Shown piece after piece: positions 10,142 to 20,031 of a DNA stretch of 64,000 nt; the first letter of the stretch is position 1; the number at the start of each line of letters is the position of its first letter. The notes below the pieces were generated by a model. It searched no databases. It was not told the DNA's origin and saw nothing but the letters and a program-made list of their open reading frames with translations. Position numbers and translations under genes: made by a program. The DNA is from Azotobacter salinestris (GTDB taxonomy: Bacteria; Pseudomonadota; Gammaproteobacteria; Pseudomonadales; Pseudomonadaceae): the NCBI RefSeq assembly GCF_009363155.1, contig NZ_CP045302.1, positions 943,001 through 1,007,000 on the forward strand, given 5' to 3'.

Positions 10142-11265
10142 GGTCGTACTCCGCCGAGGCAATCGAGCAGGGCCTGGCCCATCCGCTCGCGGCGCCAGCC
10201 GCGCAGCGTATCGGGCAAGCAGTAGGGGCCGTTGGGGAAGCCGCTTTTCAGCAGGGCTTCGAGAATCTTCTTGCGCAGCGCCAGCTCCGGGGCGATCTGC
10301 AGGCGCACGGCCTCGGCCTGGCCGACCGCCCGCAGCTTCTTGAGCAGCCCCGAGGCCTCCATCGGCAGCGGTTCGGACAGGGGCTCGGGCCAGCTGTCGG
10401 GTGGCGTCGCGCCGCTGTCGCGGATCAGCCGGAGCAGAGTCTCGCCGTCCTGGCGCACCGTGCGCGGGTGCATGTCCTCGATGCGTCCGAGGCCGACCAG
10501 ATCGGTCGGCTGATAGCGCGCCAGCGGCCACAGGCTGTTCTCGCGCAGGATGCGGTTGCGCGGCTGGTCGCGCCGGCGCGCTTCGCGCTCGCGCCAGGCG
10601 TACAGCTCGCGCAGCACGGCCAGTTGCTGGCGGCTCAGCTTCCAGGCCAGCCGGCCCTCGCGGTAGAGCTCCTCGGGCACCACGTCGCGGCGCAGGCCGG
10701 CGACCAGCTCGGCGCCGTCCTCCAGGGTCCAGGCGCGCTTCTCCTCGGACAGCTGCGCGGAGAGCGCGACGTAGAGTTCCGCCAGGTGCACGGCATCCTC
10801 GGCGGCATAGCGGATCTGCAGCTCGCTCAGCGGGCGCTGCAGCCAGTCGGAGCGGGTCTCGCCCTTGGGCAGCTCGATGCCCAGCACCGTCTGCACCAGC
10901 CGGGAGTAGCCCATGGAGAAGCCGAGGTTCAGGTAGGCCGCGGCCAGCTGGGTGTCAAACAGCGGCAGCGGCAGGCTGCCGGTCAGGCGCAGCAGCACCT
11001 CCAGGTCCTCGCTGCAGGCATGCAGCACCTTGACCACCGCCGGGTCCTCCAGCAGCTCGGCCAGCGGCCGCCAGTCGCCGATGGTCAGCGGATCGATCAG
11101 GTAGGCGCTGCGGCCGTCGCCGATCTGCACCAGCCCGGTCTGCGGATAGAAGGTGTCGACCCGCACGAATTCGGTATCGAGGGCGACGAAGGGCAACTGC
11201 CGCCAGCGCGCGCAGTGGCTGGCGAGGCTGGCATCGTCGCGGATCCAATGAATGTCGATGGCCAC
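10138..11265 (-). CDS. rnd: Ribonuclease D
   Basis: 375-residue 3'-5' exoribonuclease that trims tRNA and other stable RNA ends. The DEDD catalytic residues are visible in [17 protein letters not shown] (Exo I), [13 protein letters not shown] (Exo II) and YAAEDAVHL (Exo III), followed by a C-terminal HRDC domain. The start is a GTG at 11265 preceded by AAGGAG with seven bases spacing; this gives [11 protein letters not shown], the family N-terminus. It is transcribed with ycgL through a 4-bp overlap. Confidence 0.94.
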   Translation of the reverse strand: MAIDIHWIRDDASLASHCARWRQLPFVALDTEFVRVDTFYPQTGLVQIGDGRSAYLIDPLTIGDWRPLAELLEDPAVVKVLHACSEDLEVLLRLTGSLPLPLFDTQLAAAYLNLGFSMGYSRLVQTVLGIELPKGETRSDWLQRPLSELQIRYAAEDAVHLAELYVALSAQLSEEKRAWTLEDGAELVAGLRRDVVPEELYREGRLAWKLSRQQLAVLRELYAWREREARRRDQPRNRILRENSLWPLARYQPTDLVGLGRIEDMHPRTVRQDGETLLRLIRDSGATPPDSWPEPLSEPLPMEASGLLKKLRAVGQAEAVRLQIAPELALRKKILEALLKSGFPNGPYCLPDTLRGWRRERMGQALLDCLGGVRP

Positions 11266-11518
11266 GAAGGCTCCTTGTTGACTGGCCGCGGCAAGCAGCG
11301 CCGCGCCGGGGCGACCGGCGCCGGACGCGGCTGGCACGGCTGCATCCGTACTGCGAAATGCGGCACCGGGCCGCCGGAGGGCATGCAGTATATCCAGCGC
11401 CCCGGGTCCCGGCCAAACGGCATCGGCGTCATTTCAACCGGACGGCTTGGCGTTTGCCGCGGCGGGCCGCAGACTCGCACCTTCCGGAAATTCCTCCACC
11501 GAACGACAAGGAGCCTTC

Positions 11519-12373
11519 ATGTCCCACGCGCAACTGCTCAGCCCCGCCCAGTTGGCGGAACGCCTCGACCAGCCGGACCTGCGCATCCTCGACTGCCGCT
11601 TCGCCCTCGAAGACCCGGCCTACGGCGCGCGCAGCTACGCCGAGGCGCACATCCCCGGCGCCCGCTTTGCCGATCTCGAACGCGACCTCTCCGGCCCGGT
11701 GCACAAGGGCGTGACCGGCCGCCACCCGCTGCCCGATCCGGCCCTGCTGATCGAGCGCCTGCGCGCCTGGGGCATCGACAACGACAGCCAGGTGGTGCTC
11801 TACGACGACGGCCCCGCCGCCTTCGCCGCCCGCGCCTGGTGGCTGCTCGCCTGGCTCGGCAAGCGCGACGGCGTGTTCCTCCTCGACGGCGGCCTGAACG
11901 CCTGGCGCGCCGCCGGCCTGCCGCTGACCGCCGAGCTGCCCGCCCCGGCGACCGGCGCCTTCCGCGGCGCGCCCGACGCCAGCCTGCTGGTGGATGCGCC
12001 GCAGCTGCTGGCACGTCTCGGCGACGGACGCCTGACCCTGCTCGATGCCCGCGCCCTGCCCCGCTTCCGCGGCGAGGTGGAGCCCCTCGACCCGGTCGCC
12101 GGCCACATCCCCGGCGCCCGCTGCGCGCCCTTCACCGAGAATCTCGGCGCCGACGGCCGCTTCCTGCCGGCCGGAGAACTGCGTGCGCGCTTCGCCGGCC
12201 TGCTCGGCGAACGTCCCGTCGAGCAGTTGGTGGCCTATTGCGGCTCGGGCGTCACCGCCTGCCACAACCTGTTCGCCCTGAGCCTCGCCGGCTATCCGCT
12301 GGCACCGCTCTACGCCGGCTCCTGGAGCGAATGGCTGACCGACCGCTCCAGGCCGGTCGCCACGGGGGATTGA
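11519..12373 (+). CDS. 3-mercaptopyruvate sulfurtransferase-type rhodanese
   Basis: 284-residue protein with two rhodanese domains. The N-terminal inactive domain holds the LDCRF and AHIPGARFADLE motifs; the C-terminal domain carries HIPGARCAPFTEN and the active-site loop AYCGSGVTACHN. CGSGVTA is typical of mercaptopyruvate sulfurtransferases (SseA type), while thiosulfate sulfurtransferases usually have CRKGVT. The start at 11519 follows AAGGAG. It is divergent from rnd. Physiological sulfur acceptor unknown. Confidence 0.9.
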   Translation: MSHAQLLSPAQLAERLDQPDLRILDCRFALEDPAYGARSYAEAHIPGARFADLERDLSGPVHKGVTGRHPLPDPALLIERLRAWGIDNDSQVVLYDDGPAAFAARAWWLLAWLGKRDGVFLLDGGLNAWRAAGLPLTAELPAPATGAFRGAPDASLLVDAPQLLARLGDGRLTLLDARALPRFRGEVEPLDPVAGHIPGARCAPFTENLGADGRFLPAGELRARFAGLLGERPVEQLVAYCGSGVTACHNLFALSLAGYPLAPLYAGSWSEWLTDRSRPVATGD

Positions 12374-12603
12374 GGCTCCCCATGGGAGAGCCGGTCGGCG
12401 GCTGGTCTAATCACCAGCCGCTATATGGCTGCGAATCCCCCAGCGAAAATAAATTGAAAACAGGAGTTTACAGGCCAAAGATCGCACTACACTTCAAGTC
12501 GAGCGGCCAGCGGAGCGCCACAGACTCCGCATTCCCGCTTCCGGCGAGGCGCTGCACCCGGACCGAACTTCCCGCCGGACACCCTTTCCTTGCGAGGCGC
12601 CCC

Positions 12604-13176
12604 ATGGGCATTGCAGCCAGCGAACTGAGCAAGCACGTGATCCGGCCGACCCTGCTCTACCTGGGTCGCTCCTCCGCCGCGGCCGAAGCCCTGCTGCTGG
12701 GCATCGCGGCGACCCAGTCGGCACTCGGCTCGGCCCTGCACCAGCACCATGGCCACGGCCTCTACGGCATCCGCGAGACCAGCCACCTGCAGCTCTGGGA
12801 CCGTTATCTGGCCCAGGATCCGGACCTGGCCAGCCATGTCCGCGGCCTGGCCAGCCAGCACGCCTTCCTGATCGCGCCGCACCTGGAACTGACGGTCAAC
12901 CTGCGCTACGCCACCGCCATCGCCTGGCTGCTGGTGGAAGCGCAGCGCCTGTCCCTGCCCAGCGCCGACGACCTGCCGGGCCTGGCGCAGATCTGGTGGC
13001 GCGTGTTCCATCCCGAGGGGCGGCCGGAGGAATTCCTCGACGCCTGGCGGCGCTGCATCGCGGCGCCATCCGGGCTGGCTGAAGCGGGCCAGGGCAACAG
13101 TCCCGAGCAGACACTCCCATCCATCCGTCACTTGCCGATGAACCTCACGTCCCGCTCCAGGTCGATCATGAGGTAA
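12604..13176 (+). CDS. Phage lysin-like family protein, copy 1 of a tandem pair
   Basis: 190-residue protein nearly identical over its first 140 residues to the gene at 13547. The N-terminus SELSKHVIRPTLLYLG and the middle NLRYATAIAWLLVE recall, from memory, an uncharacterised family in Pseudomonas prophages with a lysozyme-like helical core (motif GTAAQES). Here that spot reads GIAATQS, so the Glu expected as catalytic acid is replaced. After about residue 155 this copy has an unrelated tail ending RSRSIMR that its sister lacks. No other phage genes are present. Function unknown. Confidence 0.6.
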   Translation: MGIAASELSKHVIRPTLLYLGRSSAAAEALLLGIAATQSALGSALHQHHGHGLYGIRETSHLQLWDRYLAQDPDLASHVRGLASQHAFLIAPHLELTVNLRYATAIAWLLVEAQRLSLPSADDLPGLAQIWWRVFHPEGRPEEFLDAWRRCIAAPSGLAEAGQGNSPEQTLPSIRHLPMNLTSRSRSIMR

Positions 13177-13546
13177 TCGACGCATCCAACAATAACGCCA
13201 TGAGCATCATGGCTGGTGCGACCGGTATCCGGGCTCTCGTGCCCGGGCTGCCGCTTTCGACGAATGTGCCCTGCCGCGCGGTCGATGCAAGGCCAGAAGG
13301 CCCCCTGCCCCGCCTCCGGCAAGGCCGGTTCGCCCGGGCAGCCGAGTCTGGCGTCCTGCCTGTGCGATTGATCAGTCGATACGCGATGGATGTCCGAAGC
13401 GACGCGGTGAAGGAAGTCCGCGCGGCCATGACAGGGAGCGACAACGCATCCTCAGGGGTTCGGGCAGCAGAATCGGCCGGTCACCTCGACCAAGCAGGCC
13501 ACCGAAGGCTCGCCGTTCGCCTTTTCCCATGCGAGGTCCACCACAT
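13177..13546 (+). other. Spacer between the tandem paralogues, no convincing gene
   Basis: About 370 bases. A 123-codon open frame (13200-13571) crosses it and runs into the second paralogue in another frame; it has no recognisable domain and no ribosome site, so it is not called. The sequence just upstream of each paralogue ends in a similar CCATGGGCATTGCAGC / ATATGGGCATTGCAGC junction, as expected for a duplication whose spacer has diverged. Confidence 0.5.
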
Positions 13547-14026
13547 ATGGGCATTGCAGCAAGCGAACTGAGCAAACACGTGATTCGTCCGACCCTGCTC
13601 TACCTCGGGCGTCCTTCCGCGGCCGCCGAAGCCCTGCTGCTGGGCACCGCGGCGATCCAGTCGGCGCTCGGCGAGGCCCTGCACCAGCGGCATGGGCATG
13701 GCCTCTACGGCATCAGCGCCGCCAGCCACCTGCAGCTCTGGGACCGTTACCTGGCTCGCAACCCCGACCTGGCCAGCCATGTCCGCGGCCTGGCCAGCCA
13801 GCAGGCCTTCCTGATCGCGCCACACCTGGAGCTGACGGTCAACCTGCGCTATGCCACCGCCATCGCCTGGCTGCTGGTGGAGTCGCAACCCCTGCCCCTG
13901 CCCAGGGCCGACGACCTGCCGGGACTGGCGCGGGTCTGGTGCCGGGTGTTCCAGCCGGAGGGCAAGCCCCAGGACTTCATCAACGCCTGGCGCCGCTGCA
14001 TCGACGACTTCAGCCAGGCGGCCTGA
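13547..14026 (+). CDS. Phage lysin-like family protein, copy 2 of a tandem pair
   Basis: 159-residue paralogue of the 12604 gene, sharing SELSKHVIRPTLLYLG, SHLQLWDRYLA and NLRYATAIAWLLVE. The MGIAASE start is chosen over an upstream in-frame ATG because it matches the start of copy 1. It ends soon after the DAWRRC-like motif NAWRRCIDDFSQAA, probably the natural family C-terminus, so the longer tail of copy 1 is the derived state. The putative catalytic Glu is Gln here (GTAAIQS). Possibly a domesticated phage protein (inference). Confidence 0.62.
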   Translation: MGIAASELSKHVIRPTLLYLGRPSAAAEALLLGTAAIQSALGEALHQRHGHGLYGISAASHLQLWDRYLARNPDLASHVRGLASQQAFLIAPHLELTVNLRYATAIAWLLVESQPLPLPRADDLPGLARVWCRVFQPEGKPQDFINAWRRCIDDFSQAA

Positions 14027-14099
14027 ACTCGCCTGTGCTGCCGGAACCGGCCGCTGCGCCTGCAGCGATGGAGAGGGCCACCGCCTTGGGAGGAGCATC

Positions 14100-14435
14100 A
14101 TGACCATCATGGATTACACGATCGCCATCCAGGCCTGCAGCGCCTGTGCCGTGGCCTGCGACACCTGCGCCGAGGCCTGCCGGCAGGCCGCCGACCCGCA
14201 GCCCCTGCGACGCTGCATCGAGCTCAACCGCGACTGCGCCGACCTCTGCCGCCTGACCGCCCTGCTGATGGTGCGGGAAAGCGAATGGGCGGCGACCCTG
14301 TGCCGCCTGTGCGCCCGCCTCTGCACCGACTGCGCCGAGGAATGCATCGCGCATCGCCTGCCCCAGTGCCAGGAATGCGCGCAGACCTGCCAGCATTGCG
14401 CCGACGAGTGCGAGACGGCAGGCGAGGCGGCGTAA
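14100..14435 (+). CDS. Cysteine-rich four-helix bundle copper-binding protein (Csp/DUF326 type)
   Basis: 111-residue protein with Cys pairs spaced for four amphipathic helices: CSACAVACDTCAEAC, RRCIELNRDCADLC, LCRLCARLCTDCAEEC and QCQECAQTCQHCADEC. This matches the Csp copper-storage family, where Cys line the bundle core and bind many Cu(I) ions. There is no signal peptide, so it should be cytosolic (Csp3-like). The start is preceded by GGGAGGAG. Copper storage or buffering is inferred from the family. Confidence 0.85.
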   Translation: MTIMDYTIAIQACSACAVACDTCAEACRQAADPQPLRRCIELNRDCADLCRLTALLMVRESEWAATLCRLCARLCTDCAEECIAHRLPQCQECAQTCQHCADECETAGEAA

Positions 14436-14446
14436 CTACCCGCTCC

Positions 14447-15178
14447 TCAGAGCGCCAGTCCCACCACCACTGCACACTCCACCAGCTCGAGCAGCGCCCC
14501 GGCGGTGTCGCCGGTGGTGCCGCCGAGGCGTGCCAGCAGGCAGCGGCGCAGGTAGAGGAACAGCACTGCGGCCAGCAGCAGCGCAAGCAGCCCGGCCCCG
14601 CCGAACAGCAGCGGACAGGCCGCCGCCGAGCCCAGCAGTACCCGGCGGGCGGCCTTGCGCGGCAGGTGCTCGGCGAGGGCCTGGCCGAGGCCGCCGGGGC
14701 GCACGTAGGGGGTGAGGAGAAACAGCGCCAGCAGCGCGCCGCGCCCGAGCAGCGGCGCCAGCAGCAGCGCCGCGCCCGCGCCCTCCTCCAGCAGCGCCAG
14801 GAGCGCGGCGAACTTCAGCAGCAGCACGACGAGCAGTGCCACCACGGCGATCGGGCCGCTGCGCGGATCCTTCATGATCGCCAGGGTGCGTTCGCGGTCG
14901 CCGCAGCCGCCGATCCAGGCGTCGGCGCTGTCGGCCAGGCCGTCCAGGTGCAGCGCCCCGCTCAGGCCGACCCAGGCGGCGAGCAGCAGCGCCGCGTGCA
15001 GTGGTCCCGGCGCCTCGCCCAGCAGCCCGTGCAGGACCAGCAGCAGCGCGCCGAGCAGCAGCCCCACCAGCGGATACCAGAGCAGCGAGCGGCCCAGTTG
15101 CTGCGGCGCCGGCATGCCGGGCAGATGGATCGGCAGGCGGGTGAGGAACTGCAGGGCGATCAGCAAAGGCAGTGGCAT
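14447..15178 (-). CDS. cobS: Adenosylcobinamide-GDP ribazoletransferase (cobalamin synthase)
   Basis: 243-residue inner membrane enzyme joining adenosylcobinamide-GDP with alpha-ribazole (phosphate), the step that completes the nucleotide loop; called CobV in Pseudomonas nomenclature. The conserved acidic motif HLDGLADSADAW and the following MKDPRSGPIAV are present, with about six hydrophobic segments. It is the last gene of the cobalamin unit, two bases below cobC. Confidence 0.93.
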   Translation of the reverse strand: MPLPLLIALQFLTRLPIHLPGMPAPQQLGRSLLWYPLVGLLLGALLLVLHGLLGEAPGPLHAALLLAAWVGLSGALHLDGLADSADAWIGGCGDRERTLAIMKDPRSGPIAVVALLVVLLLKFAALLALLEEGAGAALLLAPLLGRGALLALFLLTPYVRPGGLGQALAEHLPRKAARRVLLGSAAACPLLFGGAGLLALLLAAVLFLYLRRCLLARLGGTTGDTAGALLELVECAVVVGLAL

Positions 15179-15180
15179 CC

Positions 15181-15750
15181 TCACAGCTCCCGCCAGTCCA
15201 GCCCGTCCAGACACAGGCGATGCAGCGCGCCGTGGGCCACCGTCACCTGCAGCAGCGCGCGGCGCGGCAGGCCACGGGCGCGGGCCAGCAGCAGGCGCAT
15301 CACCCCACCGTGGGTGACCAGCAGCAGGCGGCGGCCGGCGCAGTCGCGGCGCAGCCGCTCGACGGCGCCCAGCACCCGCGCCTCGAAGGCCGCCACCGGC
15401 TCGCCGTCCGGTGGGGTGAAGGCGTAGGGATCGTCCCAGAAGCGCCCGAGCCCCTCGGCGTCGTCGTGCATCAGCTCGCTGGCGTTGCGGCCTTCCCAGG
15501 CGCCGAAGTGCAGCTCGCGCAGGTCCGCCTCGTGGTGCAGCGACAGCCCCCTTGAAGCGGCCAGCTCGGCGGCGAAATCGGCGCAGCGACGCAGCGGCGA
15601 GCTGACCACGAGATCCCAGGGCCCGGCCGCGACGGTCGCCGCGCGCATCTGCGCCCGACCCACGGCGGTCAGCGCATCGTCCAGGCTGCCGCGGAAGCCG
15701 CCGCCGCATTCGGTTTCGCCGTGGCGCAACAGGTCGAGATGCAGGGTCAT
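15181..15750 (-). CDS. cobC: Alpha-ribazole phosphatase (histidine phosphatase superfamily)
   Basis: 189-residue phosphatase with the N-terminal LRHGETE motif that carries the phosphorylated His, and the second His in [14 protein letters not shown]. Its placement between cobT and cobS fits alpha-ribazole-5'-phosphate or adenosylcobalamin-5'-phosphate dephosphorylation. It overlaps the end of cobT by ATGA (15747-15750). It is distinct from the PLP-dependent enzyme that Pseudomonas literature also names CobC. Confidence 0.88.
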   Translation of the reverse strand: MTLHLDLLRHGETECGGGFRGSLDDALTAVGRAQMRAATVAAGPWDLVVSSPLRRCADFAAELAASRGLSLHHEADLRELHFGAWEGRNASELMHDDAEGLGRFWDDPYAFTPPDGEPVAAFEARVLGAVERLRRDCAGRRLLLVTHGGVMRLLLARARGLPRRALLQVTVAHGALHRLCLDGLDWREL

Positions 15751-16805
15751 CGGCCGGCGTCCGCCACGGCCGCCTCGGCGAAGGTGGCCATCTCGCCGTG
15801 CAGCCGGCAGGCCAGCTGCAGCAGCGGCACCGCCAGCGCCGCGCCGCTGCCCTCGCCCAGGCGCAGGCCGAGCTCCAGCAGCGGCTCGGCGGCCAATGCC
15901 TCGAGCACCCGCCGGTGGCCCGGCTCGGCGCCGCAGTGGGCGAACAGCAGCCAGTCGCGGCAGGCGGGATTCAGGCGCACGGCGAGCAGCGCCGCCACGC
16001 TGCAGATGAAGCCATCCACCAGCGCCGGCAGGCCCTCCTGGGCGCAGGCCAGGTAGGCGCCGGCCAGCGCGGCGATCTCGAAGCCGCCGAGGCGCAGCAG
16101 GAGCTCCAGCGGCTCGCCGGCATGCGCACCGTGCAGCATCAGAGCGCGCTCGACGACCGCGACCTTGCGCGCCACCCCGGTGGCGTCCAGCCCGGTGCCC
16201 GGCCCGACCAGCGCCGTCGCCGGACGGCCCAGCAGGGCGCAGGCCAGGGCGCTGGCCGAACTGGTGTTGGCGATGCCCATCTCGCCGCCGATGTACAGGT
16301 GTGCGCCGACCGCCTGGGCGCGCCGCACGCTGTCGCGCCCGGCTTCGAGAGCGTCACGGCCCTGCTGCGCGCTCATCGCCGGTCCGAGGAGGAAATTCGC
16401 CGTGCCGCGCCCCAGTTGCAGGCGACGCACACCGGCCGGCGACGGCTCCAGCGGCTCGGCGGTGCCGAGGTCGATCAGCTCCAGCTCGGCGCCCAACTGG
16501 CGGGCCAGCACGCTGATCGCCGCGCCGCCGGCGGCGAAGTTGCGCAGCATCTGCCCGGTCACCGCCTGCGGATAGGGAGACACGCCCTCCTCCGCCACGC
16601 CGTGGTCGCCGGCGAAGATGGCGATCCACAAATGCTCGACGACCGGCCGCTCGCGGCCCTGCAGGGCCGCCAGGTGGATCGCCAGCTGTTCCAGGCGGCC
16701 CAGCGCACCGCGCGGCTTGGTCAGTTGCTGCTGGCGGATACCGGCCAGGGCGCGGGCCGTCTCGTCCAGCGGTCGGGCGGCGGCCTGCCACCAGTCGTGG
16801 TTCAT
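15747..16805 (-). CDS. cobT: Nicotinate-nucleotide:dimethylbenzimidazole phosphoribosyltransferase
   Basis: 352-residue enzyme that activates the lower ligand base as alpha-ribazole-5'-phosphate (CobU in Pseudomonas nomenclature). Family motifs: [14 protein letters not shown] near the N-terminus, [35 protein letters not shown], and the C-terminal [12 protein letters not shown] that carries the catalytic Glu. Its start overlaps cobU and its stop overlaps cobC by ATGA, so the three are translationally coupled. Works with BluB in the same unit, which makes its dimethylbenzimidazole substrate. Confidence 0.95.
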   Translation of the reverse strand: MNHDWWQAAARPLDETARALAGIRQQQLTKPRGALGRLEQLAIHLAALQGRERPVVEHLWIAIFAGDHGVAEEGVSPYPQAVTGQMLRNFAAGGAAISVLARQLGAELELIDLGTAEPLEPSPAGVRRLQLGRGTANFLLGPAMSAQQGRDALEAGRDSVRRAQAVGAHLYIGGEMGIANTSSASALACALLGRPATALVGPGTGLDATGVARKVAVVERALMLHGAHAGEPLELLLRLGGFEIAALAGAYLACAQEGLPALVDGFICSVAALLAVRLNPACRDWLLFAHCGAEPGHRRVLEALAAEPLLELGLRLGEGSGAALAVPLLQLACRLHGEMATFAEAAVADAGR

Positions 16806-17323
16806 AGAGGATCTCCCTTGAGGGTCATGGGCAGGCCGGCGACGCAGAACAGCACCCGCCCGCAACGTTCGGCCAGCGCCTGGTGCAGCCAGCCGGCCTC
16901 GTCCACGTAGCGCCGGCTCAGCTCGCCCAGCGGCACCACGCCAAGGCCGGTCTCGTTGCTGACCAGGATGAGCCGTCCGGGCAGTTCGGACAGACACTCC
17001 AGGAGCGCGTCGCGCTCGCGCGCCAGGCATGCCGGGTCGTCGGCCAGCAGCAGGTTGGTCAGCCACAGGGTCAGGCAGTCGACCAGCAGGCAGCGCTCCG
17101 GCCCGGCCTGCTCGCGCAGCACCCGGGCCAGCGCCAGCGGCTCCTCGACCAGTGCCCAGCCGGCCGGCCGCCGCTGGCGGTGATGGGCGATGCGCGCGGC
17201 CATCTCGCCGTCCAGCGCCCGGGCGGTGGCGACGTAGGTCACCGCCAGTCCGGACTCCGCGGCCAGGCGCTCGGCCAGGCGGCTCTTGCCGGAACGGGCG
17301 CCGCCGAGGATGAGCTCATGCAT
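16802..17323 (-). CDS. cobU: Bifunctional adenosylcobinamide kinase / adenosylcobinamide-phosphate guanylyltransferase
   Basis: 173-residue enzyme (CobP in Pseudomonas nomenclature) that phosphorylates adenosylcobinamide and transfers GMP to it. P-loop GGARSGKS lies immediately after the start; the guanylylated His is in [21 protein letters not shown] and [10 protein letters not shown] are typical. The chosen start (MHELILGG) puts the P-loop at the usual position. A REP-filled gap of about 255 bp separates it from cobQ. Confidence 0.94.
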   Translation of the reverse strand: MHELILGGARSGKSRLAERLAAESGLAVTYVATARALDGEMAARIAHHRQRRPAGWALVEEPLALARVLREQAGPERCLLVDCLTLWLTNLLLADDPACLARERDALLECLSELPGRLILVSNETGLGVVPLGELSRRYVDEAGWLHQALAERCGRVLFCVAGLPMTLKGDPL

Positions 17324-17351
17324 CGTGATGCCTCTCGATTCGTTGGGGCTT

Positions 17352-17575
17352 GCGTAGGGTGGAAAACGGCCGCAGACCTTTTCTACCAAGTCGCCCCGGC
17401 GTTTTCGGTGGAAAACGCTGCGCGGTTTTACACGGGGTGGCCATCCACCCTGCGATCCCCGGCTGCGGGATCAACCGACAAGGACCGTAGGGTGGGAAAC
17501 TGCCGCAGGCATTTCCCACCATTGGGGGCGATGCGCTGGAAAACGCGGTACGGTTTTCCAGCCTACGCGGCATCG
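17352..17575 (-). repeat. REP palindrome cluster between cobU and cobQ
   Basis: Four imperfect palindromes of the dispersed REP family lie in this spacer, at roughly 17352-17390, 17407-17450, 17486-17523 and 17534-17571. Each has a GTAGG-type head and a TGGAAAAC...GTTTTCCA-type stem with a CGCAG-like loop. They sit inside an otherwise tightly packed operon and could act as transcript-processing or attenuation sites (inference). Confidence 0.75.
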
Positions 17576-17578
17576 GAG

Positions 17579-19036
17579 TCATCCGGACAGCCCGCACAGC
17601 TCGCGCAGCCGCGCCGTATCCAGATGCGCCTCGACCAGATCGGCCAGCCGCTCGATGTCGCGCTCGCGCAGGGCGTGGTAGTCGTGGGTGACGACTTCGC
17701 CCAGGCCGGCCCAGCGCAGCAGCGCGCTGCAGGCGGCGGGCGACTCGAACAGGCCGTGCAGGTAGGTGCCGAGCACCTGGCCGTCCTCGCTCAGCGCGCC
17801 GTCGCTGCGCCCGTCATCGAGCTTGACCGCCGGCCGCTCGAGGCCCGCACCGCGACTGATCCCGGCATGGATCTCGTAGCCCGTGACCTCTGCGCCCTCC
17901 AGTGCCAGCCGTCCGCGCACGTTGCGCAGCTGCTTCTCCTCTTCCAGCACGGTATCCAGATCCAGCAGGCCGAGGCCGCGGCTCGTGCCCGGTGCGCCCT
18001 CCAGGCCCAGCGGGTCGGCGACCCGCCCGCCGAGCATCTGCAGGCCGCCGCAGATGCCGAGGACCTTGCCGCCGTAGCGCAGATGGCGGCGGATCGCCGC
18101 CTCCCAGCCCTGTGCGCGCAGGAAGGCCAGGTCGGCGCGCACGCTCTTCGAGCCGGGCAGCACGATCAGGTCGGAAAGCGGCGACGCCTGGCCGGGACCG
18201 ACAAAGCTCAGCTCCACCTGCGGATGCAGGCGCAGCGGGTCGAAGTCGGTGTGGTTGCTGATCCGCGGCAGTATTGGCACCGCCACCTTCAGGCGCTCGC
18301 CCTCCTTGGCCACCTGACGATTGTCGATGGCGTCCTCGGCCTCCAGATGCAGGTCGTGCAGATAGGGCAAGACGCCCAGCACCGGCTTGCCGGTGTGCGC
18401 CTCCAGCCAGTCGAGGCCCGGCTTGAGCAGGGCCAGATCGCCACGGAAGCGGTTGATCACGAAGCCCTTGACCCGCGCCTGCTCGCTCTCGGAGAGCAGC
18501 GCCAGGGTGCCGACCAGATGGGCGAACACCCCGCCCCGGTCGATGTCGGCGATCAGGATCACCGGACAGTCGACCGCCTCGGCGAAGCCCATGTTGGCGA
18601 TGTCGTTGGCGCGCAGGTTGATCTCCGCCGGCGAACCGGCACCCTCGACCATCACCACGGCGTACTGCTCGCTCAGACGCCGGTGCGAGACGAGCACCGC
18701 CTCGCGGGCCACGCGCTTGTAGTCGTGGTAGGCGGCGGCGTCCATGCAGGTGACGGCGCGGCCGTGGATGATCACCTGGGCGCCGGTGTCGCTGCTCGGC
18801 TTGAGCAGCACCGGGTTCATGTCGGTGTGCGGCACGAGGCCCGCAGCCTGCGCCTGCACCGCCTGGGCACGGCCGATCTCGCCGCCATCCAAGGTGACGG
18901 CGCTGTTCAGCGCCATGTTCTGCGGCTTGAACGGCGCCACCGCCACGCCCTGGCGCGCCAGCCAGCGGCACAGCGCAGTCACCAGGGTGCTCTTGCCGGC
19001 GTCGGAGGTGGTGCCCTGCACCATCAGGGTGGTCAT
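17579..19036 (-). CDS. cobQ: Cobyric acid synthase
   Basis: 485-residue ATP-dependent amidotransferase that adds four amide groups to adenosylcobyrinic acid a,c-diamide. The N-terminal ATPase domain starts [17 protein letters not shown]; the C-terminal class I glutaminase-like domain has the nucleophile Cys in [12 protein letters not shown] and the His in TYLHGLFES. The start overlaps cobD by ATGA (19033-19036). Length and order match the Pseudomonas cobalamin cluster. Confidence 0.96.
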   Translation of the reverse strand: MTTLMVQGTTSDAGKSTLVTALCRWLARQGVAVAPFKPQNMALNSAVTLDGGEIGRAQAVQAQAAGLVPHTDMNPVLLKPSSDTGAQVIIHGRAVTCMDAAAYHDYKRVAREAVLVSHRRLSEQYAVVMVEGAGSPAEINLRANDIANMGFAEAVDCPVILIADIDRGGVFAHLVGTLALLSESEQARVKGFVINRFRGDLALLKPGLDWLEAHTGKPVLGVLPYLHDLHLEAEDAIDNRQVAKEGERLKVAVPILPRISNHTDFDPLRLHPQVELSFVGPGQASPLSDLIVLPGSKSVRADLAFLRAQGWEAAIRRHLRYGGKVLGICGGLQMLGGRVADPLGLEGAPGTSRGLGLLDLDTVLEEEKQLRNVRGRLALEGAEVTGYEIHAGISRGAGLERPAVKLDDGRSDGALSEDGQVLGTYLHGLFESPAACSALLRWAGLGEVVTHDYHALRERDIERLADLVEAHLDTARLRELCGLSG

Positions 19037-20031
19037 GTCGTTTCCTTCTGGTAGTCGGCCAGCGCCCGAGCCAGGCGCTGCCAGCCGGTTTCGTCCGCCG
19101 GCAGGCCGAAGCGCAGGCTGGCGGGCGTCTCGAACAGGCGCACGAGGATGCCTTGGCGGGCGAGAAAGTCGTGCAGCCGAGCAGCTTCGGGCGTACGCAC
19201 CCACTGGAACAGCGCGGTGCCGCCGGCTGGCGCCAGCCCCTGCGCGCTCAGCAGTCCGGCCAGCCGCTCTCCTGCCTTCTGCAGCTGGCCGGCACGCTGC
19301 GCGCGCGCCGCGCCGCCGGCCGGCCCTAGCGCCTGCAGGCCCAGCGTCCGCGCCGGGCCGCTGACCGCCCAGGGGCCGAGGCGCTCCTGCAGCCGCGCCA
19401 GCAGCGCCGTCTCGGCCAGCACGAAGCCCAGGCGGACGCCGGCCAGGCCGAAGAACTTGCCGAACGAGCGCAGCACGACCAGCCCCGGCCGCTGGCTATA
19501 GGCCGCCAGGCTGTAGTCGGGCGTGCAGTCCATGAAGGCCTCGTCGACCAGCAGGCAGCCGCCGCGCCGGGCCAGCCGTGCCTGCCAGTCGAGCAGCCGG
19601 GATGGCTCGAACCGCTCGCCGGTGGGGTTGTTGGGATTGGCCAGCACCAGCACATCGAGCTCGTCGAGACGCGCCTCGATGTCTCCGGCGAGCAGACGGA
19701 TCAGCCGGTGACCGGCGCGTTGCCAGGCCTGGGCGTGCTCGGCGTAGCTCGGCGCCAGCACGCCGACCCTTCCGGCCGCGAACAGCGCCGGCAGCGCCTG
19801 GATCGCCGCCTGACTGCCGGCCACCGGCAACGCCTGGGCGGCGCCGTAGCAGGCGCAGGCGGCCTCGGCCAGACCGTCATCGTCCTCCGGCAGACGCGCC
19901 CAGGCATCGAGCGGGATGGACGGCACGGGCCAGGGCTCGGGGGCGATGCCGGTGGACAGGTCCAGCCAGTCGCCCAATGGGATGCCGTAACGTTGCGCCG
20001 CGGCGCGCAGACGGCCGCCGTGCTCAAGCAT
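19033..20031 (-). CDS. cobD: Threonine-phosphate decarboxylase (PLP-dependent)
   Basis: 332-residue class I/II aminotransferase-fold enzyme that makes (R)-1-amino-2-propanol phosphate for the cobinamide side chain; CobC in Pseudomonas nomenclature. PLP-binding landmarks: [22 protein letters not shown] and the Schiff-base Lys in [18 protein letters not shown]. The start [12 protein letters not shown] matches the family. Eight bases overlap cbiB upstream and four overlap cobQ downstream. Confidence 0.92.
   Translation of the reverse strand: MLEHGGRLRAAAQRYGIPLGDWLDLSTGIAPEPWPVPSIPLDAWARLPEDDDGLAEAACACYGAAQALPVAGSQAAIQALPALFAAGRVGVLAPSYAEHAQAWQRAGHRLIRLLAGDIEARLDELDVLVLANPNNPTGERFEPSRLLDWQARLARRGGCLLVDEAFMDCTPDYSLAAYSQRPGLVVLRSFGKFFGLAGVRLGFVLAETALLARLQERLGPWAVSGPARTLGLQALGPAGGAARAQRAGQLQKAGERLAGLLSAQGLAPAGGTALFQWVRTPEAARLHDFLARQGILVRLFETPASLRFGLPADETGWQRLARALADYQKETT

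Noticed and set aside
10468-13176. 902-codon plus-strand open frame
   Set aside because: It is the antisense of rnd joined to a shadow frame of the sulfurtransferase; only its last part, from 12604, is a real gene.
13200-13571. 123-codon ORF between the tandem paralogues
   Set aside because: No ribosome site, overlaps the second paralogue in another frame.
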